A stretch of 37,713 bases of DNA from Candidatus Peregrinibacteria bacterium (GCA_016932505.1 JAFGCT010000037.1:1-37713); one strand, 5' to 3'. Counted from the first letter of the stretch, positions 5,911 to 14,634 are shown. A program made the numbers and translations. The notes: a model not told the origin generated them from the letters alone.

Positions 5911-8900
5911 ATGAAACAGTTTGCTATTATCATCGCCATTTTGGCGCTGGCCGTTGCTTCCTGCAAAGGTAGCAACAATCACGAAACCCCTGACTCCGGC
6001 GATACTATCGATACCGGAACGTCCGACACGGACACTGACTCTGACACGGACAGCGACACTGTTGTTGCTGACCCGTGCGAAGCAACCGCTAATATTCTAC
6101 CTGAGGCTGACGTTTACTGGCGAGCATGCATTTGCCCAGCAGATGCAGACGACGACGAGAAACGCGACATTTTCGTAGGAATGGCGACTCAACTAATCAC
6201 TGGCCTTACCGGTCATGTGAAAAAAGGCTCCTTTACGGAATGCCACATCGTGGCGATTCGTGAAGCGGTTATTACTTCGAATGTGTTCAGTGAAGATGAA
6301 GACGGCGCAGTTGTAGACCCACAAGATGAGACTCACAAAATTCTATCTGCAAGTGGTATGCACCTCGACGTCATAGCGACTTCCGAACCCGTAGATGAAG
6401 ACGGTGCCTATATACAGCGCACCCCAGCTCTCGACATCGAACTCAATTTCTCGCAATCGTTCGGGACGCCTGTAAGGTGGAACACTGAAGAGGCGAAATT
6501 GGAAATGGTTACCGACGCAACAACAGTCATCAATCCTGATGGTCTGGTCGGAACCCGCTACCTGTCCCGTCATTTCAGCGACATCTTTGTCGTTAATCGC
6601 CCGTTCGACCAATTCGAGGTGAACTTTGTTTCCAATGAAGACGGATACGACGTCAACGAAGATGGTATTCTTGCTCAAATCAGTTTGTCAGACGAAGAAC
6701 AAGAGACTTTCCCAAGTTGGGTCGCATTCAAAGTTCTCGACGGAACCGAAGAACTCCAAATCACGCAAGTTGATGGTCAACCTTCTCAAGTTCGTATCGC
6801 TGTTTATGACGGTGCTCACGACCTTTCCATTTCTGTTTCTGATGTTAATGAAGAAGTTGAATACCGACATACTGCTGAAGTTCAAGCTCTGGTCGACCTT
6901 ACCGTTGACCTCTGCGCCGACAACTCATGTGAAGAAGGTTCGTTTTGCGACGCCGCTACTGGCAACTGTGTTTGCCTTAATAGTGACGGTTGGAGCGGAA
7001 CTTACCCGAACTGTGAGTTCAACGAGTGCTTCGGTGTTGAGTGTATCGACAATGCGACCTGCGATGAAACCGACGGCGAATGCTACTGCGACGAAGGGTT
7101 TGAGCTTGCAGATGACGTTTGCGAACCGATCCCCTGCTATGGTGTTGTATGCGGTGCGAATGCCACCTGCGACGTGACTGACGACCAGTGTTACTGCAAT
7201 GAAGGTTTCTATTCAGACAATGGTGTCTGCGAGACCGACATGTGTTACAACGTGACGTGTGATGACGGGCAATTCTGCAATGGTGCAGAATCCTGTGACC
7301 AAGCAACTGGTTGCCTGCCCGGTCTCGACATTGTTTGTGAGATTGGTGGAATCTGCGACGAAACTGCAGACGCTTGCGTTTGCGACGCCGATTCGAATTT
7401 CTCCGGAACTTATCCCGATTGTATCAACGATGCCTGCCTGAACGTTACCTGTGAAGCGAATGCTACTTGTAACGCCAGCGGTATCTGCGAATGCAACGAC
7501 GGATATTTCGGAGAAGCAGACGACTGCCAAGTCGACTTATGTTTCAATGTTACCTGCGACGATGGTGTCTTCTGCAATGGTGCAGAGACAAACGACAACT
7601 GCGACCCTGCTACCGGATGCCTTCCTGCTACTCCTGTTGACTGTGGTACTGGCGCGACTTGCGATACCGACTTGGATGCATGTATTTGCGACAATGACGC
7701 AGATTACTCGGGAACTTATCCCGCTTGCACGCACAATGCGTGTTTGAACGTAACCTGTGGTAACAATGAGCAATGCAACACCAGCGGTGAATGCGAATGC
7801 GCTGATGGTTTTATCGGAGACCCCTGTGTGGATTTTGACGCCTGTGCTTCCAATCCATGCTTTATCGGAGTTTCTTGTACCGACCAACCCGCTCCCAGCC
7901 TCGGCTACACTTGTGGTTCATGCCCCAGTGGTTATTCCGGCGACGGCGAAACTTGCACGGACAACAACGAGTGTGTTCTTGGAACACACGACTGCAACTC
8001 TCACGAACAGTGCGTTAATTCCATTCCCGGCTTCACTTGCGAGTGCCTGCCTGGTTACACTGGAGTTGATTGCGGTTCATGTGCTAGCGGCTTCGTTCCT
8101 AATCCACTTTCTCCAACTGAATGTATCGACGATACATGCGCGCCCGACCCCTGCAACGGCAATGCAACGAGTTGTACGGTAGATGGCCCTAGTGCATTCA
8201 CCTGTTCCTGTGAAACCGGTTATGATGGTGACACCTGCGATCTTTGTGACGAGGCGAATGGTTACTTCGACAACGGTTCCGGCGAATGCGTGAACCCGTG
8301 CGAGTTCGACTCCTGTAACCAGAACGGCGACTGCGAGCCAACAGGTCCTGATACCTTTACCTGCGATTGCAACACCGGTTACTCTGGACCAAACTGTAGC
8401 GACTGCGATACTGGTTATGCGGATAACCCACTTAACCCCAGTGAGTGTATTGACGACCCCTGCCTGCCGGACCCGTGCAATGGTCATGCCAATTCCTGTA
8501 CGGTCAACGGACCGAGTTCTTACACATGTAACTGCGAAAACAACTACGACGGTTCCACTTGCAACACCTGCGCAGTTGGGTATGAAAACTACCCGACCTG
8601 TTCAGCCGATGTTACTGCTCCGAGTGCTCCTGTGATTACGACATGTTCGGCGGAAAATTCAGGCTCTTGTCCGACACCACCTGCTGGATGGTCGCCTGCT
8701 CAAGCCAGTGTTACTGTTAATGGTACTTGTGATGGCAGTGACACCGCCATAATGCAGTATCGCTATCGCATGGATGGCGGTTCGTGGACATCATGGACGA
8801 GCTTTTCTTACTCCAGTGGTTCTAATAATTGGTCATGGTCTGGCACACTGCAAAATGAAGTGGTGTATACTTTTGAATTTCATGCAATGGATTTTGCTGG

Positions 8901-8949
8901 TGGTAATGCGAGTGGTGCAGACAGTGTAATAATCGAACCCCTTTGGTAA
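5911..8949 (+). CDS. EGF-repeat surface lipoprotein
   Basis: A 1012-residue lipoprotein. ATG 5911 is preceded by TGAGGAAATC, better than the in-frame TTG at 5893. Residues 1-17 are a lipoprotein signal ending AVAS before Cys18, the lipidated residue. An Asp/Ser/Thr linker (TDTDSDTDSDT, about 38-52) follows, then a globular region of about 270 residues that I do not recognise. About 335-895 is cysteine-rich, with EGF-like, calcium-binding-EGF-like (NNECVLGTHDCNSHEQC) and laminin-EGF-like modules, including an internal duplication of about 100 residues. The C-terminal 110 residues form a FN3/Ig-like domain ending EFHAMDFAGGNAS. Such DTD-linker lipoproteins are typical of myxobacteria; GC is well above the neighbours, so transfer is possible. 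An adhesion role is inferred. Confidence 0.9.
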   Translation: MKQFAIIIAILALAVASCKGSNNHETPDSGDTIDTGTSDTDTDSDTDSDTVVADPCEATANILPEADVYWRACICPADADDDEKRDIFVGMATQLITGLTGHVKKGSFTECHIVAIREAVITSNVFSEDEDGAVVDPQDETHKILSASGMHLDVIATSEPVDEDGAYIQRTPALDIELNFSQSFGTPVRWNTEEAKLEMVTDATTVINPDGLVGTRYLSRHFSDIFVVNRPFDQFEVNFVSNEDGYDVNEDGILAQISLSDEEQETFPSWVAFKVLDGTEELQITQVDGQPSQVRIAVYDGAHDLSISVSDVNEEVEYRHTAEVQALVDLTVDLCADNSCEEGSFCDAATGNCVCLNSDGWSGTYPNCEFNECFGVECIDNATCDETDGECYCDEGFELADDVCEPIPCYGVVCGANATCDVTDDQCYCNEGFYSDNGVCETDMCYNVTCDDGQFCNGAESCDQATGCLPGLDIVCEIGGICDETADACVCDADSNFSGTYPDCINDACLNVTCEANATCNASGICECNDGYFGEADDCQVDLCFNVTCDDGVFCNGAETNDNCDPATGCLPATPVDCGTGATCDTDLDACICDNDADYSGTYPACTHNACLNVTCGNNEQCNTSGECECADGFIGDPCVDFDACASNPCFIGVSCTDQPAPSLGYTCGSCPSGYSGDGETCTDNNECVLGTHDCNSHEQCVNSIPGFTCECLPGYTGVDCGSCASGFVPNPLSPTECIDDTCAPDPCNGNATSCTVDGPSAFTCSCETGYDGDTCDLCDEANGYFDNGSGECVNPCEFDSCNQNGDCEPTGPDTFTCDCNTGYSGPNCSDCDTGYADNPLNPSECIDDPCLPDPCNGHANSCTVNGPSSYTCNCENNYDGSTCNTCAVGYENYPTCSADVTAPSAPVITTCSAENSGSCPTPPAGWSPAQASVTVNGTCDGSDTAIMQYRYRMDGGSWTSWTSFSYSSGSNNWSWSGTLQNEVVYTFEFHAMDFAGGNASGADSVIIEPLW

Positions 8950-8999
8950 GACGGGTTTTCTAAAACAAAATAGAAAGGAGATAGTGCCTCATTGAAACT

Positions 9000-9029
9000 G
9001 AGACCGGACTCTACATCCGGTCTCTTTTT
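9000..9029 (+). terminator. Intrinsic terminator of the EGF lipoprotein gene
   Basis: GAGACCGGA (9000-9008) pairs perfectly with TCCGGTCTC (9016-9024) around a 7-base loop, followed by five T. It lies 50 bases after the stop and separates this gene from the convergent pilin-fusion gene. Confidence 0.9.
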
Positions 9030-9043
9030 CATATATCAAAACT

Positions 9044-12000
9044 TTATGGGGTCGGTGTTACTCTTATACATCTATATCCAAGCGAGGACAAAGGTGAAGT
9101 GACTGATCTTGAAGTATAAGTTCCATCATTTTTAACAAACCAATAATTACCAATTATTCCTGTATCCTCAGTGCTTGACCAGAATCTTGTTGTAGTTGCC
9201 CCACCTGGTAATTGTCCTGACCAATTAGTCGCTGTGTTAATCAAAAAATCCTTATCTGGCAATACCCATTCCCCTGCAGTAGCACCACCCTCTTTAAGCC
9301 CTTCACAGGTATCCATCGCAGTATACCAATCAACATTATTCAAACCAGTGTATGAATAATCGTAATTACCTGAAACCAACTTTGGTGCATATGTAATTTC
9401 AATACCATGTGTACCTGTGTTACCACTTATATCTGTACAGGTAATTGTAACTGTTTCTTTATTAGTATTATTAAAGCGACCAGCGATATCGGCATCTGTT
9501 TCATCAGGATTTATTGGATTGTAAGTTGCAGTCTGAGAATTTGCTATTCCGATAAGTTCACCACCACCAGTAAACGTCCATGATCCACAAGGTACTGAAC
9601 TGGTAATAGTAGTTGCTGTATCATTCAACGCAAGAGAAGTTGGCCCGGTTATCGTAGGTCCCGCTGTACCAAGATCAAAACTTCCATCAGTATAACTAGC
9701 AGTTGGATTTGATGTAGTCAAAGTATAAGTGTAATGACCATCTGGTAGGGTAATAATCCAATCAAGTGAAGTATCACCTGCTGTTGTTGTAGATTGAGTT
9801 CCTTTTGAATTATTATAATTATCTATTACTTCAACAGTTGTAAACGCATTCACAAAAGTACATTCTGGTGTTACATTCCATATAAATTTTGGCTTTGGTC
9901 CAGTTGTATCAACATCTACATTGGCAATAGCCCCGGTAGCAGGACACTTCACCGTAAAGTTATCTATTAAATTACCATCAATCTTAAATTCATAACTATG
10001 ACCTGGTATTAGTGAATTAGCTGAATCTAATGAAGTTAATGGTATTGAGTTTGTTGTTGTGCTTCCTGATGCGATTAGAGTTGCGTCTTCATAAATCTTA
10101 ATTTGCTGTGAAGTAGGTGGTGTAATGCACGCTGGTGAAACACTCCAAATCAATGAACCATTAATAGGTACATCTGTTGTTGTGTTTAAATTATAAGTAG
10201 CAGTTCCTGAACATTCACAACCTGTACCTGCAACAAACGTGTAACCTAGCTCCTGATTACATGTACATTTATTTGCACCAGTCATAATACAACCTACGGT
10301 AGAATCACATTCTTCAGGATCCTCAGCATATTCATCACCACAAAATACAGTATTTTCATCTGGCGCAGTGAATAAATCTTTCGTGCCATCTGCAGGAAAT
10401 TCATATGTAATAGAATCAATATCAGTTTCAACTTTCCATTCGTAATCTGAGCCTGGAGTCAATGTTCCTGTTTGATGATAATTAAGTTCACTATTAAATG
10501 ATGTAGCAGTAGAACCGATAGGCCCGAATTCCCCATTATACACAGCTCCTTCAAAACATTCAGGTGGAGTAACGGACCATGAAAGTGTTGCGTTATTATT
10601 TGTTTTATCATAAGAAACACTTCCAAATATCGCCATATTGTCACATTCATTCTCACCTTCTCCCTCACCGCCAATAACATCATCCTCTTCAACTTTATAT
10701 AGACTTTCTTCTGTAAGTTGGGTTTCTGGTGTTATTAAAAGTGGAATTGAATCTCCGGAATCTGGACCACCAGTAATTACAAAACGTAATACAAAAGATG
10801 TTGTAGGAATTGGATCAATAAAATATTTATAGTCCTCTAAGGACTCTCTATCTATCATCCTCGCAGTTCCTTCTATAAAACCACCATCCAGATTATATGC
10901 ACCTATACCATCAACTTCTAAAAATTCTCCATCAGGTAAGTCGTAATAGGTATTTAGATTTGCGATTGTAATTTCTCCGTTTTCGATTTTTAGAATATGC
11001 GGACGAATATTGTCGTTAAGGTAACGTTTGCTTTTTTCAACCAATAAAGTTTTTAAACCGTCGTTTGAATCAATGTCTTCAGAAGGCACTGTATTAAGTG
11101 GAGCATTTAATTTAATTATTTTAGGTTTTCTTAGTAATGGATCAACATCCAATGAGCCTTTTACACCATAACCCGTACAATTTTTTACATCTGCATCGGC
11201 AACACCAGTACCCCCTTCAATTCTACATATACTTCCATCTTTCAATAATACATCTTCAGTATCCGCATCTACACCAAATTCCGTACCTCTTACACCCGCA
11301 ATTGCACTAGTTGTTTCTATGTTGAATTCAGAAGCGGAGGCAAGGCGTGCAACTTTGTTCCATATTTTTCCACTGAAAAGTTTTACGCGGATTTTTGTAA
11401 TAATTCCGTCGGAATCATTTTCTGCAACCTCTGTTCCATTCATAATCTGCATCTTGCTGTTTATATCAAGGCTAGAAACTGAGCCGTCTGAGTAGTAAAC
11501 ATCAAGCGTACTGGCGGTTGTTGTAACTGTATAACCTGTATAAACCGACATTCCAGGAGTTACAACCAAATCATTATCGCTAGCATCTTTTACGGTGACT
11601 TTATCTGCGTCTGAAATATTCTGCAACGTAGCGGAAATTATCATGTGGTCTGGGCTATATGGCAAGTTATTGCCATTTTCCACAACAAAGTTTGGCCCAT
11701 TAAATGCACGAATAAGACTTGGAACGTGATAACCTTTCGCAAGATTACCCGAAGTTTTCGCTATAAAATTTCCGTTTGATTCCTCAAAAATACCCGCAAC
11801 CATAAAATACTTTCCATCGTTACTAACACCATAAACATAACGTGAACCTGTTCGTGGGTCAGTCGGAACTTCCGGCATGTACCTTCTTGTAAGAAGATTA
11901 TTATCAATCATTCCCTGACGGAAAGCTGCAGAATCACAATCATGCGCATAAGTCGCATCCGCGTAATAACAGTTTATGTTCATATTTCCATCTAATTCCG

Positions 12001-12205
12001 GAACAGGATATTCACCAAAATGGTCACGATTATATTGTTCCAACGCATTAGCAATTGCGACAACATCGTCCAGAACTTTATCGTTCATTGTTTTTACTTT
12101 TGCCCTTTGTATACCAACATAAGCCACACCACTAAGAACGGCGATTATGACTACAACAACAAGTAACTCGACCAAACTGAAAGCTTTTTTAGATGTCTTT
12201 TTCAT
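9044..12205 (-). CDS. Giant pseudopilin with FecR and C-terminal Lcl/DUF1566-type domains
   Basis: A 1053-residue protein. Residues 5-40 are a class III (type IV pilin) signal: KKAF/SLVELLVVVVIIAVLS, with Glu at mature position 5. A pilin-like helix and loop follow, ending near PTDPRTGSRYVYGVS. A FecR-type domain lies near 270-330 (VKLFSGKIWNKVARL, then SAIAGVRGTEFGVDAD). Next come repeated Ig/FN3-like beta modules, split by a Cys-rich stretch near 618 (CGDEYAEDPEECD) resembling the myxobacterial cysteine-rich repeat. The last about 105 residues match the Lcl C-terminal/DUF1566 type: a WYTAMDTC helix, GEWVLPDKDFL, RFWSST, GYRCIRV. It is presumably processed by prepilin peptidase and displayed as a minor, perhaps tip, pilin. 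No other pilus genes are in the window. Confidence 0.88.
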   Translation of the reverse strand: MKKTSKKAFSLVELLVVVVIIAVLSGVAYVGIQRAKVKTMNDKVLDDVVAIANALEQYNRDHFGEYPVPELDGNMNINCYYADATYAHDCDSAAFRQGMIDNNLLTRRYMPEVPTDPRTGSRYVYGVSNDGKYFMVAGIFEESNGNFIAKTSGNLAKGYHVPSLIRAFNGPNFVVENGNNLPYSPDHMIISATLQNISDADKVTVKDASDNDLVVTPGMSVYTGYTVTTTASTLDVYYSDGSVSSLDINSKMQIMNGTEVAENDSDGIITKIRVKLFSGKIWNKVARLASASEFNIETTSAIAGVRGTEFGVDADTEDVLLKDGSICRIEGGTGVADADVKNCTGYGVKGSLDVDPLLRKPKIIKLNAPLNTVPSEDIDSNDGLKTLLVEKSKRYLNDNIRPHILKIENGEITIANLNTYYDLPDGEFLEVDGIGAYNLDGGFIEGTARMIDRESLEDYKYFIDPIPTTSFVLRFVITGGPDSGDSIPLLITPETQLTEESLYKVEEDDVIGGEGEGENECDNMAIFGSVSYDKTNNNATLSWSVTPPECFEGAVYNGEFGPIGSTATSFNSELNYHQTGTLTPGSDYEWKVETDIDSITYEFPADGTKDLFTAPDENTVFCGDEYAEDPEECDSTVGCIMTGANKCTCNQELGYTFVAGTGCECSGTATYNLNTTTDVPINGSLIWSVSPACITPPTSQQIKIYEDATLIASGSTTTNSIPLTSLDSANSLIPGHSYEFKIDGNLIDNFTVKCPATGAIANVDVDTTGPKPKFIWNVTPECTFVNAFTTVEVIDNYNNSKGTQSTTTAGDTSLDWIITLPDGHYTYTLTTSNPTASYTDGSFDLGTAGPTITGPTSLALNDTATTITSSVPCGSWTFTGGGELIGIANSQTATYNPINPDETDADIAGRFNNTNKETVTITCTDISGNTGTHGIEITYAPKLVSGNYDYSYTGLNNVDWYTAMDTCEGLKEGGATAGEWVLPDKDFLINTATNWSGQLPGGATTTRFWSSTEDTGIIGNYWFVKNDGTYTSRSVTSPLSSLGYRCIRVTPTP

Positions 12206-12235
12206 TTTTATTTATTTATCTTTTAGTTATGAAGT

Positions 12236-12265
12236 ATTGTAGCATAGGAAATAGACTCCGGACAA
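12236..12265 (-). promoter_or_regulatory. Promoter of the pseudopilin fusion gene
   Basis: Reading the minus strand, TTGTCC (12265-12260), an 18-base spacer, TACAAT (12241-12236) with an extended -10 (TGC directly before it). The leader is about 25 bases, A-rich and without Shine-Dalgarno. Confidence 0.6.
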
Positions 12266-12276
12266 TTAAATTCATA

Positions 12277-12382
12277 TTGTCTGAACTGTGATTTATTTGA
12301 TTGGAATGATTTTTTTGTCTGAACTGTGATTTATGTGATTGGAATGATTTTTTTGTCTGAACTGTGATTTATGTGATTGGAA
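12277..12382. repeat. 38-bp tandem repeat, 2.8 copies
   Basis: Units start at 12277, 12315 and 12353 with TTGTCTGAACTGTGATTTAT, then TGATTGGAATGATTTTTT. The third copy stops after GATTGGAA. Two differences separate unit 1 from unit 2 at most. The same unit forms both ends of the inverted element at 29140-29311. The rest of 12206-12524 holds a promoter and A/T-rich sequence without a gene. Confidence 0.95.
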
Positions 12383-12524
12383 CCCCGCCCACCCGCCCTA
12401 TGGAAAAAACAGCTATTATATAACTACGTATAATAAGTGGTCAGTTGGCCGACTTCTCTAATTGAATAATTGCTTTTGTATTTCAATCCACTTGCTACTA
12501 TTTTGAATAACTTCTATTAAGCGA

Positions 12525-13010
12525 TTAGATTTTAATTTTTTTTATTTCCTCTTGAAGTTCACCTGATTCCTTAATTAACCTCTCTGATTCTTTCGCCAAT
12601 AAATCTCGTTCCTCATCTGTTATAGAAGGATCTTTTTGCCTTTGACTTACATTTGTAAATTTTAATCCGCATCGCTTTAATTTTCTCCTTAAGTTCTCCA
12701 ATTTTTCCTCACGCTCAGCAATTTTTTCTGCTTGTTCATTTGCATATTGTTTTTTTTGAAGCAGTCCCGGTTCAACATCTTCTGCCTTAATGCCTGTGGC
12801 TGTTTCGGCAATATAACGGATATAAGTTAGTTGCTCTTTTGATAGATATATTTCTTCATTTAAGTCTGTAATTTTGTCTTCGATTGCTTGTAAATATTGT
12901 TCATGGCGTTCTAGTATTTTAGTTTTTTCATTATTTGAAGAACGGATTGTTTTGTAAATAAATAATAAAATTCCAAAAATGAGTACAGAAGTAATTATTA
13001 GGGTGTTCAT
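12525..13010 (-). CDS. Membrane-anchored coiled-coil protein
   Basis: A 161-residue protein with one N-terminal membrane helix (about 4-20, LIITSVLIFGILLFIYK) and then an almost wholly charged, Glu/Lys/Gln-rich helix predicted to be coiled coil (ERHEQYLQAIEDKITDLNEE, later EKIAEREEKLENLRRKLKR). The single cysteine is in KRCGLKF. No domain was recognised; DUF-type single-pass coiled-coil proteins of this size are common and lack a shared function. It lies just downstream (minus strand) of the attC-like palindrome at 13042-13190, possibly as a second cassette gene. No Shine-Dalgarno. Confidence 0.7.
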   Translation of the reverse strand: MNTLIITSVLIFGILLFIYKTIRSSNNEKTKILERHEQYLQAIEDKITDLNEEIYLSKEQLTYIRYIAETATGIKAEDVEPGLLQKKQYANEQAEKIAEREEKLENLRRKLKRCGLKFTNVSQRQKDPSITDEERDLLAKESERLIKESGELQEEIKKIKI

Positions 13011-13041
13011 ATTGTGTAAATTATAAATTATTGTTTTTTCA

Positions 13042-13190
13042 GTTAACGTTTGCGGTTTATGCGAACATTGCCAAAATTTATTATCCTATTTGCGGAGCAA
13101 CAATGAATTTTGGCAATTTGGTCGAAGTCCAATATTACAATATCTGCGTCAGCAAATAGTGGATGAGTCGTATAAACCGCTGTTATATGA
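13042..13190. repeat. attC-like palindromic site
   Basis: GTTAAC (13042-13047) and GCGGTTTAT (13052-13060) face ATAAACCGC (13172-13180) and TGTTATAT (13181-13188). The inner perfect 12-bp repeat ATTGCCAAAATT (13067-13078) pairs with AATTTTGGCAAT (13106-13117). CTATTTGC (13086-13093) could also pair with GCAAATAG (13152-13159). TAAC/GTTA-type ends outside a matched L-box-like pair resemble integron attC geometry, but the R-boxes are not exact matches to RYYYAAC/GTTRRRY and no integrase is in the window. Confidence 0.45.
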
Positions 13191-14259
13191 TATAAACAAA
13201 TTAAAGTTAAAACTAGAGTCTATTTTATTCAAGAAACTCTAATCTTAATCTAATGGTCATAAACTGAGATGCAAAAACATGTGCCCGCATTGTTTGATCG
13301 CATATCTCAATTTTATTCTTTGTCGCCCATTCAGATTCTACTAACTTTTCTTTGGGCTCTACTCCTGTTCCATAATCTTCATAATTCCAATCTTCATATT
13401 TAACCTTATATTTTTTAAAAGTTTTCTCGAGTTCTTTTGAGAATTTTTTTATCTTATTCATTTCACAACCTAGTCCAACATTCTTATTTATATCTTTTAA
13501 AAATCTAAAGATTTCCCAAAATGGGAATTCTTGAATTTTTTCTGAATAGCCGATTAAACCAGCTGTATCAAATCCTATTGATTTTGGTGAAATTAGTATG
13601 GGGTTAAATAGTTTGCAATTTTTGAACTTTTTTGGAATCTTTTTATGAAGATTAAATGAATAAAAAAATCCATCTTTGTCACCAAAAACACCGCCTCTTA
13701 TTTCCATGTCATCTAAGAAGGTTTTGTGGTAATCTGACCATATTTGCTCAAGATTTGAGATTCCATTATAAAAATTAACAAACCTGAATCCTTTTCCATA
13801 TAAGCCTTTTTCCTCCATAATTCCCATTTTTTTATTTTTAAATATTTCCTTTTGCACGTCTGATTCACTCATTTTTAGCTCTTTTGCAAAGTGCATAAGT
13901 ATTTCGTGCCAATTTGGATTTACAACCACATCAATCTTGTAGCTTATTGGTTTTTCCTTCTCTTTATTATCAACATAATCAGCGACTGTTCGTATTTTTT
14001 GAGAATGTCGCTTCTCTTGTTCGCTTATTATCCAAAAGAGCATTATTCCTACAAAAATTGCTGTTTTCGTACCAGGGGTTAAATCGCTCATTCCTATTAA
14101 CATGAGTATGATTATGGCAATTGCCCAAAGAATCATTTTTTTAGTTTTCATGTGATTGGTGATTTTATGAATAAAATAGACTCATACAAAGTTTAACTGA
14201 AAAACGTCATTAATTTGTTTATTTCATATAACTGGTTATTATACGCAATTATTGCTGAC
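13148..14259. mobile_element. Gene cassette bounded by inverted repeats
   Basis: The gene at 13225-14151 is enclosed by inverted copies. A perfect 16-bp GAGTCTATTTTATTCA lies at 13216-13231 and is inverted at 14168-14183. A 22/23 match, starting GTTATATGATATAAACAAA, lies at 13182-13204 and 14210-14232. GTCAGCAA is at 13148-13155 and inverted at 14252-14259. The stop codon lies within the left repeat. This is not a recognised insertion sequence and encodes no transposase. Confidence 0.6.
13225..14151 (-). CDS. Hypothetical protein carried in the inverted-repeat cassette
   Basis: A 308-residue protein. The first about 45 residues hold two hydrophobic helices (ILWAIAIIILMLIGM and TAIFVGIMLFWII), so the N-terminus is membrane-embedded with a short turn (SDLTPGTK). 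About 260 soluble residues follow, rich in Lys, Phe and Tyr, with motifs WHEILMHFAKELKMSESDVQ and YGKGFRFVNFYNGI. The end is RLRLEFLE. I do not recognise a family. The stop codon lies in the left inverted repeat and the start is 16 bases from the right one, so gene and repeats appear to move or duplicate as a unit. There is no Shine-Dalgarno. An immunity or cargo function is possible but unsupported. Confidence 0.7.
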   Translation of the reverse strand: MKTKKMILWAIAIIILMLIGMSDLTPGTKTAIFVGIMLFWIISEQEKRHSQKIRTVADYVDNKEKEKPISYKIDVVVNPNWHEILMHFAKELKMSESDVQKEIFKNKKMGIMEEKGLYGKGFRFVNFYNGISNLEQIWSDYHKTFLDDMEIRGGVFGDKDGFFYSFNLHKKIPKKFKNCKLFNPILISPKSIGFDTAGLIGYSEKIQEFPFWEIFRFLKDINKNVGLGCEMNKIKKFSKELEKTFKKYKVKYEDWNYEDYGTGVEPKEKLVESEWATKNKIEICDQTMRAHVFASQFMTIRLRLEFLE

Positions 14260-14534
14260 TAATAGTAGTTTTTTTATTTCATTTGTACTTATTTTATGCC
14301 TATTTATATGTAAAATGCAATTATCACTTATTTTATTTCCATACCCGAAAATGCCCACACCAAAAGTGAGGGGTAAGGGGTGGAATTTATAATTTGAAAC
14401 AAAAAATTGGGGGGCAACTCACGAACGCATCGGAGCTGCATATATAATTTATTATTGGTTTTCTATTATAATGATTTTTTTGTATTTGTCAAGTGTTTTT
14501 AAATGGTATATATACCCTAATGGCAAGTAAGTGA

Positions 14535-14546
14535 GAACATTTGTTC
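14535..14546. promoter_or_regulatory. GAAC-N4-GTTC dyad
   Basis: GAACATTTGTTC matches the core of the Gram-positive-type LexA (Cheo) box, GAACNNNNGTTC, with symmetric flanking A/T (14534, 14547). It lies about 90 bases before the -10 at 14638. Chance occurrence in A/T-rich DNA is quite possible. Confidence 0.25.
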
Positions 14547-14634
14547 TTTAACAACATTTATTCATATTTTCAAGCAAGAAAACACTAATAAACTTGTAAA
14601 AAGAGTAAAAAAAGTGTAAAAAGTTGACAATGTT

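Noticed and set aside
8980-8994. GAAAGGAG followed by a GTG three-codon ORF after the EGF gene
   Set aside because: Too short to support as a gene and directly followed by the terminator; possibly a decayed start.
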